The notes under the pieces were generated by a model. That model had not been told where the DNA came from and did not search any database. It saw only the letters and a list, made by a program, of their open reading frames with translations. The position numbers and the translations under genes are program-made. DNA of 64,000 nt from Anaerosolibacter carboniphilus. Lineage in GTDB: Bacteria; Bacillota; Clostridia; Peptostreptococcales; Thermotaleaceae. Below are positions 32,611 to 42,002 of the stretch, one piece after another (positions within the stretch are counted from its first letter, which is position 1; each line of letters starts with the position of its first letter). The stretch is from assembly GCF_014205875.1 (NCBI RefSeq), contig NZ_JACHEN010000014.1, positions 59,366 through 123,365 of the forward strand, read 5' to 3'.

Positions 32611-34683
32611 ATGCAGTTGAGTATTGTAATGATGGTAAAAAATGAATCAAGGTATTTAGATAGATGCCTTACAAGTTTAGCATCTTTGAGAAAGGAAGTG
32701 TCTTCGGAATTAATTATTGTAGATACAGGATCCGAAGACAATACCGTAGAAATTGCGAAGAGGCATACAGATAAAGTATATTTTCATCCATGGAATAATG
32801 ACTTCGCTGCCATGCGAAATATTACGATAAGCTATGCAAAAGGGGAATGGGTATTTATTCTAGATGGAGATGAAATCTTAGAAGATCCGAATGATATTAT
32901 CTCGTTTTTTCAGTCAAATAAACATAAGGGCTATAATTCTTGCACAATTGGCATTAAAAACTTTTCTATTGAAGATGTGAAATATACCCTCGCATACATC
33001 CCTAGACTGTTTAAAAAAACAAAAGACTTTCGATATGAGGGGAATATACATGAACAGGCAACATTGAAAAACCCTAACTATCTGTTAAAATCTAAATTGC
33101 TACATTATGGATATATCACAACAGATAAAGAGCTTGTAGAAAAAAAATTCAAAAGAAATTATCAATTACTAATAGATGGGTTAGAGAAAAATCCAGAAAA
33201 TGTTTACTATTGGTTTCAACTTGCTCAAACCTATGGATCGCACTATGATTATGAAGAAGCTATAGAAGCAAACTTAAAAGCGTATCATTTTGCAAAGCAG
33301 CAAGGTATAGATTTGAGAAATAGGATGCATATATATATCAATTTAGCACTTTTATATTTCATCGTTAAAAGATATCCTGAACTGGAGAGATTATGTTATG
33401 AAGCTATACAGGTAAAAGACGGATATATTGATGAATACTATTTTCTAGCAAAAGCCCAACAGGAACTGTTCAAAGATGAACAAGCCATTGAAAATTATGA
33501 AGCATATTTAGATATGGCACAGCATTATGACGATTTCCCCGGTTCTAAGGATTTTCAAGTAGCCACATATACCTTAGATATGATAGATCAAGTATATGTA
33601 GATTTGTGCAAGCTGTATAATAGGCAAGGCAAGCATGATAAAGTTTTAGAATATGGAATAAAATTAATAGATTCTAACCTAATAAAAGAGGGGCTTTTTT
33701 TTATCATACAATCTCATCTGAAATTGAGTGAGATTAATAAATTAAAGGAGTTCTACCAATGTATACTCTCTAGAAAGAACAAGGATCTAACCCATTATTT
33801 TACGCAATGCATAGAGGACAATAAAGCTATACTTGGTAAAGATAGAATTAAGGAAATTACGAATATCTTTTCCCATATACAGGACACATATGGAACCTTG
33901 AATTTGGTGAGGTTAGCCTTAAATGAAAATATTGAGATGTCCGCTGGAGATCTAATAGAATCCATGAAAAAGATTAATTTGAATGAGACTCCTATGTTTT
34001 ATGCCGATAATATATTTTTGGCTATGAAACTAGGATGTTCATTATCGGATTGTTTAAATAATGTGATGTATTATAGAATTGAGAAATACTTTCAATATCT
34101 GATCAACCAGTATGAAAATCAATTTATTGAACAAGCTGTCATATATTTGAATAATAATGACTTTAAATGTGGCATAGTTGAAAGCAAGATAAATAAAGCA
34201 TTGATAAAAATATTACTGCTTTCAAACTTATTAGATAAAAAAACTGAAAAATGTATTTTTACAAGATATATTGAAGAAGGTTTATATTTTATAACCCATA
34301 TCTACCATCAAGATGTTATTGAAAATAAATGGATCTCTGAAGTAGATGAGGAAGAAGGGTTTTTAATATATGTATACCATAGTAAGCGTACAAGTACGAA
34401 GAACAAGTTGGAGCACATTGAATATTTGAAGCGCGCATTACAGATTTATCCATTTATGAAAAATGGCATTGAATTTATGCTAGATGATGTTAATAGTGAA
34501 CGGAATAGCACAAATGAGGAGTTTGAAGAATATAAAAGCAGTATTAAGAGGCATATAGAGGAATGTATATGCGAGAGAAATATACAGAAAGCAGAAAGAT
34601 TAATTGATGAGTTAGAAAAAATAGTGTCTAATGACTTGGAAGTTTTAATGCTTAAATCTAGGCTAATAGTTGCAGATATATAA
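32611..34683 (+). CDS. Family-2 glycosyltransferase with TPR repeats, copy 2
   Basis: A 690-residue paralogue of the preceding gene. The N-terminus is almost the same (MQLSIVMMVKNESRYLDRCL, ELIIVDTGSEDNTVEIAKR, WNNDFAAMRNITI, LDGDEIL) while the TPR and C-terminal parts have drifted. Both end in a similar helix with NDLE(I/V)LMLKS. RBS AAAGGAGAGAAGG. The tandem duplication suggests stepwise addition of sugars or two acceptor sites. Confidence 0.85.
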   Translation: MQLSIVMMVKNESRYLDRCLTSLASLRKEVSSELIIVDTGSEDNTVEIAKRHTDKVYFHPWNNDFAAMRNITISYAKGEWVFILDGDEILEDPNDIISFFQSNKHKGYNSCTIGIKNFSIEDVKYTLAYIPRLFKKTKDFRYEGNIHEQATLKNPNYLLKSKLLHYGYITTDKELVEKKFKRNYQLLIDGLEKNPENVYYWFQLAQTYGSHYDYEEAIEANLKAYHFAKQQGIDLRNRMHIYINLALLYFIVKRYPELERLCYEAIQVKDGYIDEYYFLAKAQQELFKDEQAIENYEAYLDMAQHYDDFPGSKDFQVATYTLDMIDQVYVDLCKLYNRQGKHDKVLEYGIKLIDSNLIKEGLFFIIQSHLKLSEINKLKEFYQCILSRKNKDLTHYFTQCIEDNKAILGKDRIKEITNIFSHIQDTYGTLNLVRLALNENIEMSAGDLIESMKKINLNETPMFYADNIFLAMKLGCSLSDCLNNVMYYRIEKYFQYLINQYENQFIEQAVIYLNNNDFKCGIVESKINKALIKILLLSNLLDKKTEKCIFTRYIEEGLYFITHIYHQDVIENKWISEVDEEEGFLIYVYHSKRTSTKNKLEHIEYLKRALQIYPFMKNGIEFMLDDVNSERNSTNEEFEEYKSSIKRHIEECICERNIQKAERLIDELEKIVSNDLEVLMLKSRLIVADI

Positions 34684-34704
34684 ATATAAAATAGAGGTGA
34701 TATG

Positions 34705-35073
34705 ATGGAAAAATATACAGAAGTGATGAGAAATGCAGTAGATTTATCGGATACGATCCATGAAGCCCTTCAATATATAAATGAACAATTGGAGATTGGA
34801 AATCATTCGGAAGTACTAGGTTTATTAAAAGATACATCTGATGCTGTGATTGCCATAGAGAATTCAATCATCCCTATCCTAAAACAATTTTCTACAGAAA
34901 TTATATTAAAAGGAATAGATGAATTTAAAGTTGTGCTAGAACAAATGGAGATTCTTTATCAAGGTAATAACCTTACAGCGTTAAAAGAGGTGCTGAGTAT
35001 AAAAGGGATACCTCTTTATATACAATGGAGATCAGAAATGTATAAGGCTTTTTATCCTTACATCGTTTCATAG
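34705..35073 (+). CDS. Small helical protein of unknown function
   Basis: About 122 residues, all helical by appearance, without signal or membrane segment. ATGs at 34702 and 34705 share one AGAGGTGAT site; 34705 has the better spacing. It contains a stretch reading LGLLKDTSDAVIAIENSI and lies between two glycosyltransferase genes, so a chaperone, adaptor or carrier for the flagellin-modifying transferases is possible. No family recognised. Confidence 0.65.
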   Translation: MEKYTEVMRNAVDLSDTIHEALQYINEQLEIGNHSEVLGLLKDTSDAVIAIENSIIPILKQFSTEIILKGIDEFKVVLEQMEILYQGNNLTALKEVLSIKGIPLYIQWRSEMYKAFYPYIVS

Positions 35074-35118
35074 CGTTCAAACTATGAGTGACAAATCTGT
35101 TATGAAAGAAGGGTAAAT

Positions 35119-38112
35119 ATGACGCAGAATATGGATTACTTCAAACAAGAGATTAAAAAGAATATTAACATTTTGATGAATGGAAATAGGCTAGAAAAAG
35201 CAAAGCAGCTTCTAAAGCAGTATGAGGAAATTGTTCAGAATGATGTTGAGATTTATTCCATGAATGGGATTATAGCAATGTTGGAACAACGAAATGATGA
35301 TGCCCAAACGATATTTACAAATGGTCTGAAGATAGACAATCAAAATGTAGATTTATTATATAATTTAGGATACTTATATGACAGTATAGATCAAAAGGAT
35401 AAAGCACTAAATTGCTATAAGCAAGCATTACAGTATTCACAGGATGAGGAATTGCGCAAAGACTTACAAAATTTAGTTATGGATATTGAACACCAAACTG
35501 ATGAAAGAAAAACTGCAAAAAATGACTTAATCGTAGAAAAAAATGCTCGAAAGGCAAGTATTGTAGTACTTACTTATAACAATTTGGAATATACAAAGCT
35601 TTGTATCGAGAGCATTAGGGCATATACAGATCCAGGAACCTATGAAATGATTGTGGTAGACAATGCCTCAAAAGACGACACTGTCAGTTGGCTAAAGGAG
35701 CAGACTGATATAAAGTTAATACTCAATAGTGAGAATCAAGGCTTTCCCAAAGGTTGTAATCAGGGAATAGAAATTGCTGATCAGGATAATGATATCCTTC
35801 TTTTAAATAATGATACGATTGTTACGCCTCGGTGGTTAGAAAATCTTAATACATGTTTATATAGTTCTGAAACTATTGGCGCAGTAGGTTCTGTAACCAA
35901 CTCATGTTCAAATTATCAAACGATACCAGTACGATACAATAATTTAGATGAGATGTTTACCTTCGCACAGAATTACAACATCAGTGATCCGACTAAATGG
36001 GAAGAGCGACTCAGGCTGGTAGGCTACTGTATGTTAATAAAAAGAAAAGTGGTCAATGAAATAGGCCTTTTAGACGAAATATTTACACCAGGTAATTTTG
36101 AAGATGATGATTATTCGTTGAGGATTAGACAAGCAGAATATAGGCTCATTCTCTGCAAAGATACCTTTATACACCATTTCGGAAGTGCTTCTTTTGGAAA
36201 AGAAGCAAATAAGTATAATGCACTATTAGTAAAAAATCGAGAAAAGTTTATGAATAAATGGGGAGTAGATCCATTATATATTGCAGAGGTCAGAAGAGAT
36301 ATCACTGCAGCGATTGAGCTCCAACAGGATGAAATAAATATCTTGCAAATAGGTTGCTTTGGTGGAGGTACTTTACTAGATATTAAGAATCAAATTCCCC
36401 ATGCGAAGTTATATGGGATAGAAATGGCTAAACAAGCAGTTTACTATACAGGCCACTTTGCTGACATACATGTGGGTGGACTAAGTGAGATAAAAAATTT
36501 CTCTAAGAGATTTTTCAACTATATAGTTATAACGATACATTATGAAAATGCGAATGATCTCATAAAGGTATTGGAGGCTATTAAACCCTATTTGATGTTA
36601 GAAGGGGAAATAATTCTAAACTTATCTGATCACTTTATAAGTAATAGTAATTTATATATTGATAAGATAGGCAATGCCTTAAAAGATATGAAGGTATGGG
36701 TTGATTTAAAAAGTGAAGGTAGATTATTGAAAATAAAATATAACAAAAGAGATATTCATGATGATTTACCACTGGTTAGTATCTTGATACCAGCCTATAA
36801 TAGACCAGAATATTTGCAGCTAGCCTTAGAGAGTGCTCTGAATCAGACCTATAGTAATGTAGAAATTGTCATTTGTGATGATAGCACGAATGATGAAGTG
36901 GAAAAGAGGGTTAATGGGTATATAAGTATCCATAAAAATATCAGATATTATCGAAATGAAAAGAATTTAGGACAATTCGATAATGATTTAAAGCTGTTTG
37001 AGTTAGCAAGTGGTGAGTATGTAAATTATCTTATGGATGATGACCTATTTGAACCTATGAAAATTGAGAGAATGATGCAGTATTTTATCGCAGATAAGAA
37101 AAAAGAGATAAAACTGGTTACATCTCAAAGACAGTTAATTGATGAAAATGGGAATATACTACCTGAAAGTATGCTTACCCAAAAGATTTTCAAAGAAGAT
37201 ACAATAATTGATGGACACCAGTTAGGAAATTTTGTAATGATGCACAATTTCAATTGTTTAGGTGAACCAACAACTGTGCTTTTTAGAAAAGAAGATTTGA
37301 TAGAACCTTTTGGAACGTTTAATGGAAGAAGGTATGGGTGTAATGTAGACCAAGCAGCATGGTTTACCTTATTAGCAAAGGGGAAAGCTGTATATATTGC
37401 AGATACACTTAGTTATTTTAGAATTCATAGTCAGCAGCAACTTCAAACACCTAAAATGAAATTGCTAGGAGCTTTAGATTATGCACATGAGATATTGACA
37501 GCTTACCAAAAAGGATTTCTACAGAAAAAAGAAGATTGTAAGGTCGCCCTAGAGAACTGTATAAGCTATGTTTCTGCTGTTTTCAAAGAAATACAAGGCC
37601 AAGATATGGATAGAGGGCTGGTTCTAGAACTACAAGAGAGTATACACCTACTAAACAAAATGAGCGAGAATTATTCATGTAAAATAGAAGAAAAGCAAAC
37701 AAATATTCTTAGTAATAATTTAGATAGAAAGCTAAAATTTTTATTAAGAAGAATAGAAAACAATATTGAATATGATCAGAGTTTAGCTGAAATTATAGGC
37801 CAAATCAGCAGCGGAAGTATTTATATTGTTGATCTTATCGAAAATATCAGAAAGAATATGATTCATAAAGAAAAGCTTTTAAACACTATTGCACTAGAAT
37901 TTTATAAAAGAGGTGGACAAGATGCTGCTCTTGAAATTCTAATGAAATCCTATGAATTGAATCCAAAGGATTATGATACAGCTTATAATCTAGCCTATAT
38001 CACATATAAGCTAGGAGAAACAGAAACAGCAATCACTATACTTGATGGGATACAGCAAAAGGATTCCGACATGATAAGCTTAATGGAAGAAATTATGGGG
38101 GAAAAGAGATGA
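35119..38112 (+). CDS. Multidomain TPR and double glycosyltransferase protein
   Basis: A 997-residue fusion. Residues 1-140 hold TPR helices; 150-400 a first family-2 transferase (ASIVVLTYNNLEYTKLCIES, VVDNASKDDTV, ILLLNNDT); 405-540 a methyltransferase-like Rossmann segment (NILQIGCFGGGTLLDIK) in which the SAM-binding motif is weak; 551-790 a second family-2 transferase (LVSILIPAYNRPEYLQLALE, ICDDSTND, YLMDDDLFE); the last 100 residues are TPR-like again. Such chains of transferase domains are typical of enzymes building several linkages on a surface glycan. The next gene starts inside its stop codon (ATGA). Confidence 0.85.
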   Translation: MTQNMDYFKQEIKKNINILMNGNRLEKAKQLLKQYEEIVQNDVEIYSMNGIIAMLEQRNDDAQTIFTNGLKIDNQNVDLLYNLGYLYDSIDQKDKALNCYKQALQYSQDEELRKDLQNLVMDIEHQTDERKTAKNDLIVEKNARKASIVVLTYNNLEYTKLCIESIRAYTDPGTYEMIVVDNASKDDTVSWLKEQTDIKLILNSENQGFPKGCNQGIEIADQDNDILLLNNDTIVTPRWLENLNTCLYSSETIGAVGSVTNSCSNYQTIPVRYNNLDEMFTFAQNYNISDPTKWEERLRLVGYCMLIKRKVVNEIGLLDEIFTPGNFEDDDYSLRIRQAEYRLILCKDTFIHHFGSASFGKEANKYNALLVKNREKFMNKWGVDPLYIAEVRRDITAAIELQQDEINILQIGCFGGGTLLDIKNQIPHAKLYGIEMAKQAVYYTGHFADIHVGGLSEIKNFSKRFFNYIVITIHYENANDLIKVLEAIKPYLMLEGEIILNLSDHFISNSNLYIDKIGNALKDMKVWVDLKSEGRLLKIKYNKRDIHDDLPLVSILIPAYNRPEYLQLALESALNQTYSNVEIVICDDSTNDEVEKRVNGYISIHKNIRYYRNEKNLGQFDNDLKLFELASGEYVNYLMDDDLFEPMKIERMMQYFIADKKKEIKLVTSQRQLIDENGNILPESMLTQKIFKEDTIIDGHQLGNFVMMHNFNCLGEPTTVLFRKEDLIEPFGTFNGRRYGCNVDQAAWFTLLAKGKAVYIADTLSYFRIHSQQQLQTPKMKLLGALDYAHEILTAYQKGFLQKKEDCKVALENCISYVSAVFKEIQGQDMDRGLVLELQESIHLLNKMSENYSCKIEEKQTNILSNNLDRKLKFLLRRIENNIEYDQSLAEIIGQISSGSIYIVDLIENIRKNMIHKEKLLNTIALEFYKRGGQDAALEILMKSYELNPKDYDTAYNLAYITYKLGETETAITILDGIQQKDSDMISLMEEIMGEKR

Positions 38113-39701
38113 ATGAGCAAAAGATATGTTTCATAACTTGTGTAAATGATATGGAAGTATACGAAGAGTGTCTGATGTATCTCAATAGTCTAGAAATTCC
38201 AGATGGCTATCAAGTTGAGAATATATATATCGAGGATGCGAACTGTATAACAAAGGCCTACAATGAAGCAATGAAAGCTTCAGATGCAAAGTATAAGGTG
38301 TATTTGCACCAAGATGTTTTCATTATTAATAAAAACTTTATTCATGATATTTTAAGTGTTTTTCAGAAGAATGATAAAATAGGAATGCTTGGCGTTATTG
38401 GTGCAAAGACAGTTCCCACAAGTGGTATATGGCGAGAGTCTAATCAAAAATATGGTAAAACCTATGCGTATCAAAATGAAGAGATGGGAATGCTGAGCTT
38501 AAATAGCATCGAAAAAGATTTTGAATATGTAAAAGCTATAGATGGTCTAATAATGGTTACCCAATATGATCTACCCTGGAGAGAAGATATTTTTGATGGA
38601 TGGGATTTTTATGATGTTTCGCAAGGTGCTGAATTTCTGAAAAGAGGGTATCAAATCGCTATTCCCAAACAGAATGAGCCGTGGTGCGTTCATGATGTTG
38701 AAATTAAAAAAAATGTGTATAAATCTGTTAAATATAGCACTAGATTTGTAAAAGAGTATGTCAATATACTATTTCCACTAGTAAGCATTCTAATACCTGC
38801 ATATAATAGACCTGATTTCCTAGAGATAGGACTTAAAAGTATTATTGCTCAAACATACCCTAATATTGAAATAATTATCTGCGATGATAGTACGAATGAT
38901 AGAGTGCAAGAAATGTTGAGACCTTACCTGAATAAGTATAAGAATATTAAGTATTACAATAACGGTGGACCATTAGGTGGAAATGGCCTACTAAATGCAG
39001 AAAAATGTTTTAATCTCGCTTCAGGTGAATACATTAATTATTTGCTAGATGATGATGTTTTTCATCCAGATAAAATAGCAACTATGTTGAATTATTTTAT
39101 TGAAAATCACAATGTGTCTTTAGTTACATCATATAGGCAGAGAATAGATGAACTGGGGAATTATCTATCAGATATTCCTGCAACAACGAAGATCTTTGAA
39201 GAGACTAGGGTTGTTAATGGTGCTGTGCTAGGAAAACTTATGCTTAAAAACTTATTAAATGTAGTAGGCGAACTTTCAACGGTACTATTTAAGAAAAATG
39301 ATATCGAGCACATCTGCACATATCAAGGTAGACAGCATAGAAGCTCAGGAGATATGGCTATGTGGTTTGAATTGCTTATGAAAGGTGATGCAGTATATAT
39401 CACTGATACATTGAGCTATTTTAGAATACATAAAGATCAGAATACCCATAGAATGCAATTGTTTGGATTGGTGGATGCATTTTATTTAATTAAAGACTCC
39501 TATAAAAATAAAGTATTTATTGACGATATTATAGAATATAAAGAATGTTTACTTACTTGGTTAAAAGTAACAGTGTTTTCAATAAAATTACCAAGCGAAA
39601 TTGAATATGAGAAATATAGTGAAATAATTAATAAAGATCTAAAAGACGAACTAATAAAGCAAATTAATTGTGCTATTGCTATAGTATTAGGGGCAGATTA
39701 A
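38109..39701 (+). CDS. Two-domain glycosyltransferase
   Basis: A 530-residue protein overlapping the previous gene by four bases. Residues 1-210 look like a GT-A domain of the type opening FITCVNDMEVYEECLMYLNS with VYLHQDVFI as a metal-site-like stretch; residues 221-450 are a family-2 transferase (LVSILIPAYNRPDFLEIGLK, ICDDSTND, YLLDDDVF) closely related to the second transferase domain of the upstream 997-residue protein. So the two neighbours share a duplicated module. Confidence 0.82.
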   Translation: MNEQKICFITCVNDMEVYEECLMYLNSLEIPDGYQVENIYIEDANCITKAYNEAMKASDAKYKVYLHQDVFIINKNFIHDILSVFQKNDKIGMLGVIGAKTVPTSGIWRESNQKYGKTYAYQNEEMGMLSLNSIEKDFEYVKAIDGLIMVTQYDLPWREDIFDGWDFYDVSQGAEFLKRGYQIAIPKQNEPWCVHDVEIKKNVYKSVKYSTRFVKEYVNILFPLVSILIPAYNRPDFLEIGLKSIIAQTYPNIEIIICDDSTNDRVQEMLRPYLNKYKNIKYYNNGGPLGGNGLLNAEKCFNLASGEYINYLLDDDVFHPDKIATMLNYFIENHNVSLVTSYRQRIDELGNYLSDIPATTKIFEETRVVNGAVLGKLMLKNLLNVVGELSTVLFKKNDIEHICTYQGRQHRSSGDMAMWFELLMKGDAVYITDTLSYFRIHKDQNTHRMQLFGLVDAFYLIKDSYKNKVFIDDIIEYKECLLTWLKVTVFSIKLPSEIEYEKYSEIINKDLKDELIKQINCAIAIVLGAD

Positions 39702-39767
39702 ATGGTATTAATAGTATCTGTTTATGACAAATCGAAAGATGAATAGATATAATAGGGGTAGATTATT

Positions 39768-40187
39768 ATGGAAAAATGTGAATTTATTAAATTGAGTAAA
39801 ATTGGAACAAACATATTAGGTTTTCTTACACCCATAGAAGGGAATAAGGACATACCATTTGATATTAAAAGAGTATATTACTTATACAATGTTCCTAGTA
39901 ACATAAAAAGGGGGCTTCATGCCCATAAAACATTAGAGCAGATTCTTATTTGTCTCAATGGTACTGTAGATATTAAAGTATCAGATGGAGAGACAGAAGA
40001 AGTATTTCAATTAAATACCCCAGATATAGGTCTATATATTGGGCCAAAAATATGGCGGGAAATGGTCAATTTTACTCATGAGACTGTTCTACTAGTATTA
40101 GCATCAAAGAATTATGATGAAGAAGACTATATACGTGATTACCATGAATTTCAAGAATACATTAAAAATGATAAGATTACATTTTAG
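39768..40187 (+). CDS. fdtA: dTDP-hexose 3,4-ketoisomerase (FdtA/QdtA type)
   Basis: A 139-residue cupin of the FdtA/QdtA/WxcM-C family. The signature is visible: YYLYNVPSNIKRGLHAHKTLEQ, with the two catalytic His in RGLHAHK, then a cupin core ending PKIWREMVNFT. It converts dTDP-4-keto-6-deoxyglucose to the 3-keto isomer, giving precursor for Fuc3N (FdtA) or Qui3N (QdtA); these cannot be told apart by eye. Partner aminotransferase lies at 49893 and rfbA/rfbB at 51066 and 52531. Confidence 0.88.
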   Translation: MEKCEFIKLSKIGTNILGFLTPIEGNKDIPFDIKRVYYLYNVPSNIKRGLHAHKTLEQILICLNGTVDIKVSDGETEEVFQLNTPDIGLYIGPKIWREMVNFTHETVLLVLASKNYDEEDYIRDYHEFQEYIKNDKITF

Positions 40188-40254
40188 CACATAATATATA
40201 TTTGTAAATAATTAGTCATGTTATTCAAATAATAAAATTTTGGAGGGATTAGGT

Positions 40255-40560
40255 ATGTTAAGAAATACAACTATTAAAGAAATGATTCAGAAATCATTTG
40301 ATAGCCTTTATGAGAGTGGAATGATAGAAAATAAGATAATAGCAACAGATGATACTGTTCTAATTGGGCCAGGCTCAGAGCTGGATTCAGTAGCATTTGT
40401 TACTCTTTTTGTTGATATTGAAGATAGATTGAGAGTGGAAACAAACGAAGAAATATATCTTGTACTTAACGAAATTCATGACTTTAATCCAAAAGAGAAT
40501 TATTTAACTGTTAGTGTGCTTATAGCATTCATCGAAAATTTGTTGGATGGAATGAGGTAA
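40255..40560 (+). CDS. Acyl carrier protein-like protein 1
   Basis: About 101 residues; ATG at 40255 behind TTGGAGGG. The carrier-protein helix and phosphopantetheine site are recognisable as SELDSVAFVTLFVDIEDRL, with the Ser of LDS the expected attachment point. It is longer than a usual ACP at the N-terminus. It is followed after three bases by an SDR reductase, and the island has its own AcpS at 48758. Probably carries the acyl chain under construction. Confidence 0.78.
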   Translation: MLRNTTIKEMIQKSFDSLYESGMIENKIIATDDTVLIGPGSELDSVAFVTLFVDIEDRLRVETNEEIYLVLNEIHDFNPKENYLTVSVLIAFIENLLDGMR

Positions 40561-40563
40561 AAA

Positions 40564-41271
40564 ATGAAAGAAAATCCTTCTATGATTATTACTGGGACAA
40601 GTAAAGGAATAGGAAGAGGAATAGCACAATACTTTCTAAGTAAGGGATATACTGTATTTGGATGTAGTAGAAGTGCATCTACTTTAGAAGAGCCAGAATA
40701 TTTCCATTCACAGGTAGACATTACAGACTATAAACAGGTAAGAACATGGATAAGCAGTATTAGAAAGGTGAGTCCTAGTATTGATGTACTTATATGTAAT
40801 GCAGGAATTGCGCCTGCTTCTACGCTTTTGACTATGATGTCAGGCGATCTGGTTGAAAAGGTCATGAGTACCAATATTGGAGGGACTTATTATGTTTGCC
40901 AAGAAGTAGCTAAGCAAATGGTTAGACAGCGGTCAGGTAGAATTATTACGATTTCTTCTATGGCGGTAGGTTTACATCTAGAAGGAACATCAGCCTATGC
41001 TGCTTCAAAAAGTGCTGTTGTGGAAATGACAAAAATATTAGCGAAAGAATTAGCTCCATTCAATATTACATGCAATACCCTGGCTCCGTCTATGATGATG
41101 ACCGATGCAGTGGAAGTATTAGGAGATGAAATTATTTCTCATGCATTGAATAAATTAACGATTAAAAGAAAATTAACGATTGACGAAATTTGTAATGTAT
41201 TATCTTTTTTTATTGCACCGCAAAGCGCATGTATAACTGGACAAGTTATTCATATGGGATTGGTGAACTAA
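40564..41271 (+). CDS. SDR-family reductase (FabG-like)
   Basis: A 235-residue short-chain dehydrogenase. The cofactor loop is TGTSKGIGRG at the N-terminus, ICNAGIAP follows near 80, the catalytic Ser is in ITISSMAV near 134 and YAASK near 145. It ends like a FabG (ITGQVIHMGLVN). Likely reduces a beta-ketoacyl group on one of the island carrier proteins. It starts three bases after the ACP stop and abuts the next gene directly. Confidence 0.87.
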   Translation: MKENPSMIITGTSKGIGRGIAQYFLSKGYTVFGCSRSASTLEEPEYFHSQVDITDYKQVRTWISSIRKVSPSIDVLICNAGIAPASTLLTMMSGDLVEKVMSTNIGGTYYVCQEVAKQMVRQRSGRIITISSMAVGLHLEGTSAYAASKSAVVEMTKILAKELAPFNITCNTLAPSMMMTDAVEVLGDEIISHALNKLTIKRKLTIDEICNVLSFFIAPQSACITGQVIHMGLVN

Positions 41272-41970
41272 ATGATAGAAGAAAATACAAAAATTTATAG
41301 TAATGAAGATTATTTAGTCTACAAAATGGTTACAGGTGGTAGATGGAAAGAAAATTGTTATTTGGTACGTTTCGTAAAATATGATCAGGTAATACTAATT
41401 GATCCAGGTGATGATCCTCACATAATTTGTAGTAAGATTAACTCAATGGGAAGCAAATTAACACACATATTTTTAACCCATGGGCACCACGACCATGTAG
41501 GTGCTGCAGCATATATCTCTGATCATTATGGAATTAATTGTACACTACATAGTCAAGACAAACGAATTATAATGCATGCGCCTATGTATGCAATTAGATT
41601 TGCTGGTAAAAACATAAGAATTCCAAATTTAATTACTTTCTGTGAAGAAGATGTATTTATGATAGGGGATATTTCAATAGAAGTTATCCATACACCCGGG
41701 CATACTCCTGGTAGTGCCTGCATTAGAATAGAGAGTTGTTTGTTTACAGGAGATACTTTACTATATAAGGCGATTGGGAGGTCGGATTTACCCAATTCAA
41801 ATGGAAAAGAGTTAAAAACCTCAATCAATAAACTTCTCGAGAGAACTAAAAAGGATTTAATAATCTTGCCAGGCCATGGCCGAAGCTGGTCTGTTAATGA
41901 GGCGAAAACATGGTGGAAAGAAGTAATAGACGTACCCCCTCAACTTAATACTTTCGATATTGCAGATTAA
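41272..41970 (+). CDS. Metallo-beta-lactamase-fold hydrolase
   Basis: A 232-residue glyoxalase-II-like hydrolase. The metal-binding motif is THGHHDHVGAA near 69, with HTPGHTPGSACI near 142, FTGDTLL near 160 and LPGHGRSWS near 201. Its ATG overlaps the context of the previous stop (TAA then ATG), so the two are co-translated. Within this gene set a thioesterase releasing or editing an acyl-carrier intermediate is plausible; that is inference. Confidence 0.85.
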   Translation: MIEENTKIYSNEDYLVYKMVTGGRWKENCYLVRFVKYDQVILIDPGDDPHIICSKINSMGSKLTHIFLTHGHHDHVGAAAYISDHYGINCTLHSQDKRIIMHAPMYAIRFAGKNIRIPNLITFCEEDVFMIGDISIEVIHTPGHTPGSACIRIESCLFTGDTLLYKAIGRSDLPNSNGKELKTSINKLLERTKKDLIILPGHGRSWSVNEAKTWWKEVIDVPPQLNTFDIAD

Positions 41971-42002
41971 TTTTTAATACCATTGCATGAGGAGGAAACT
42001 CA

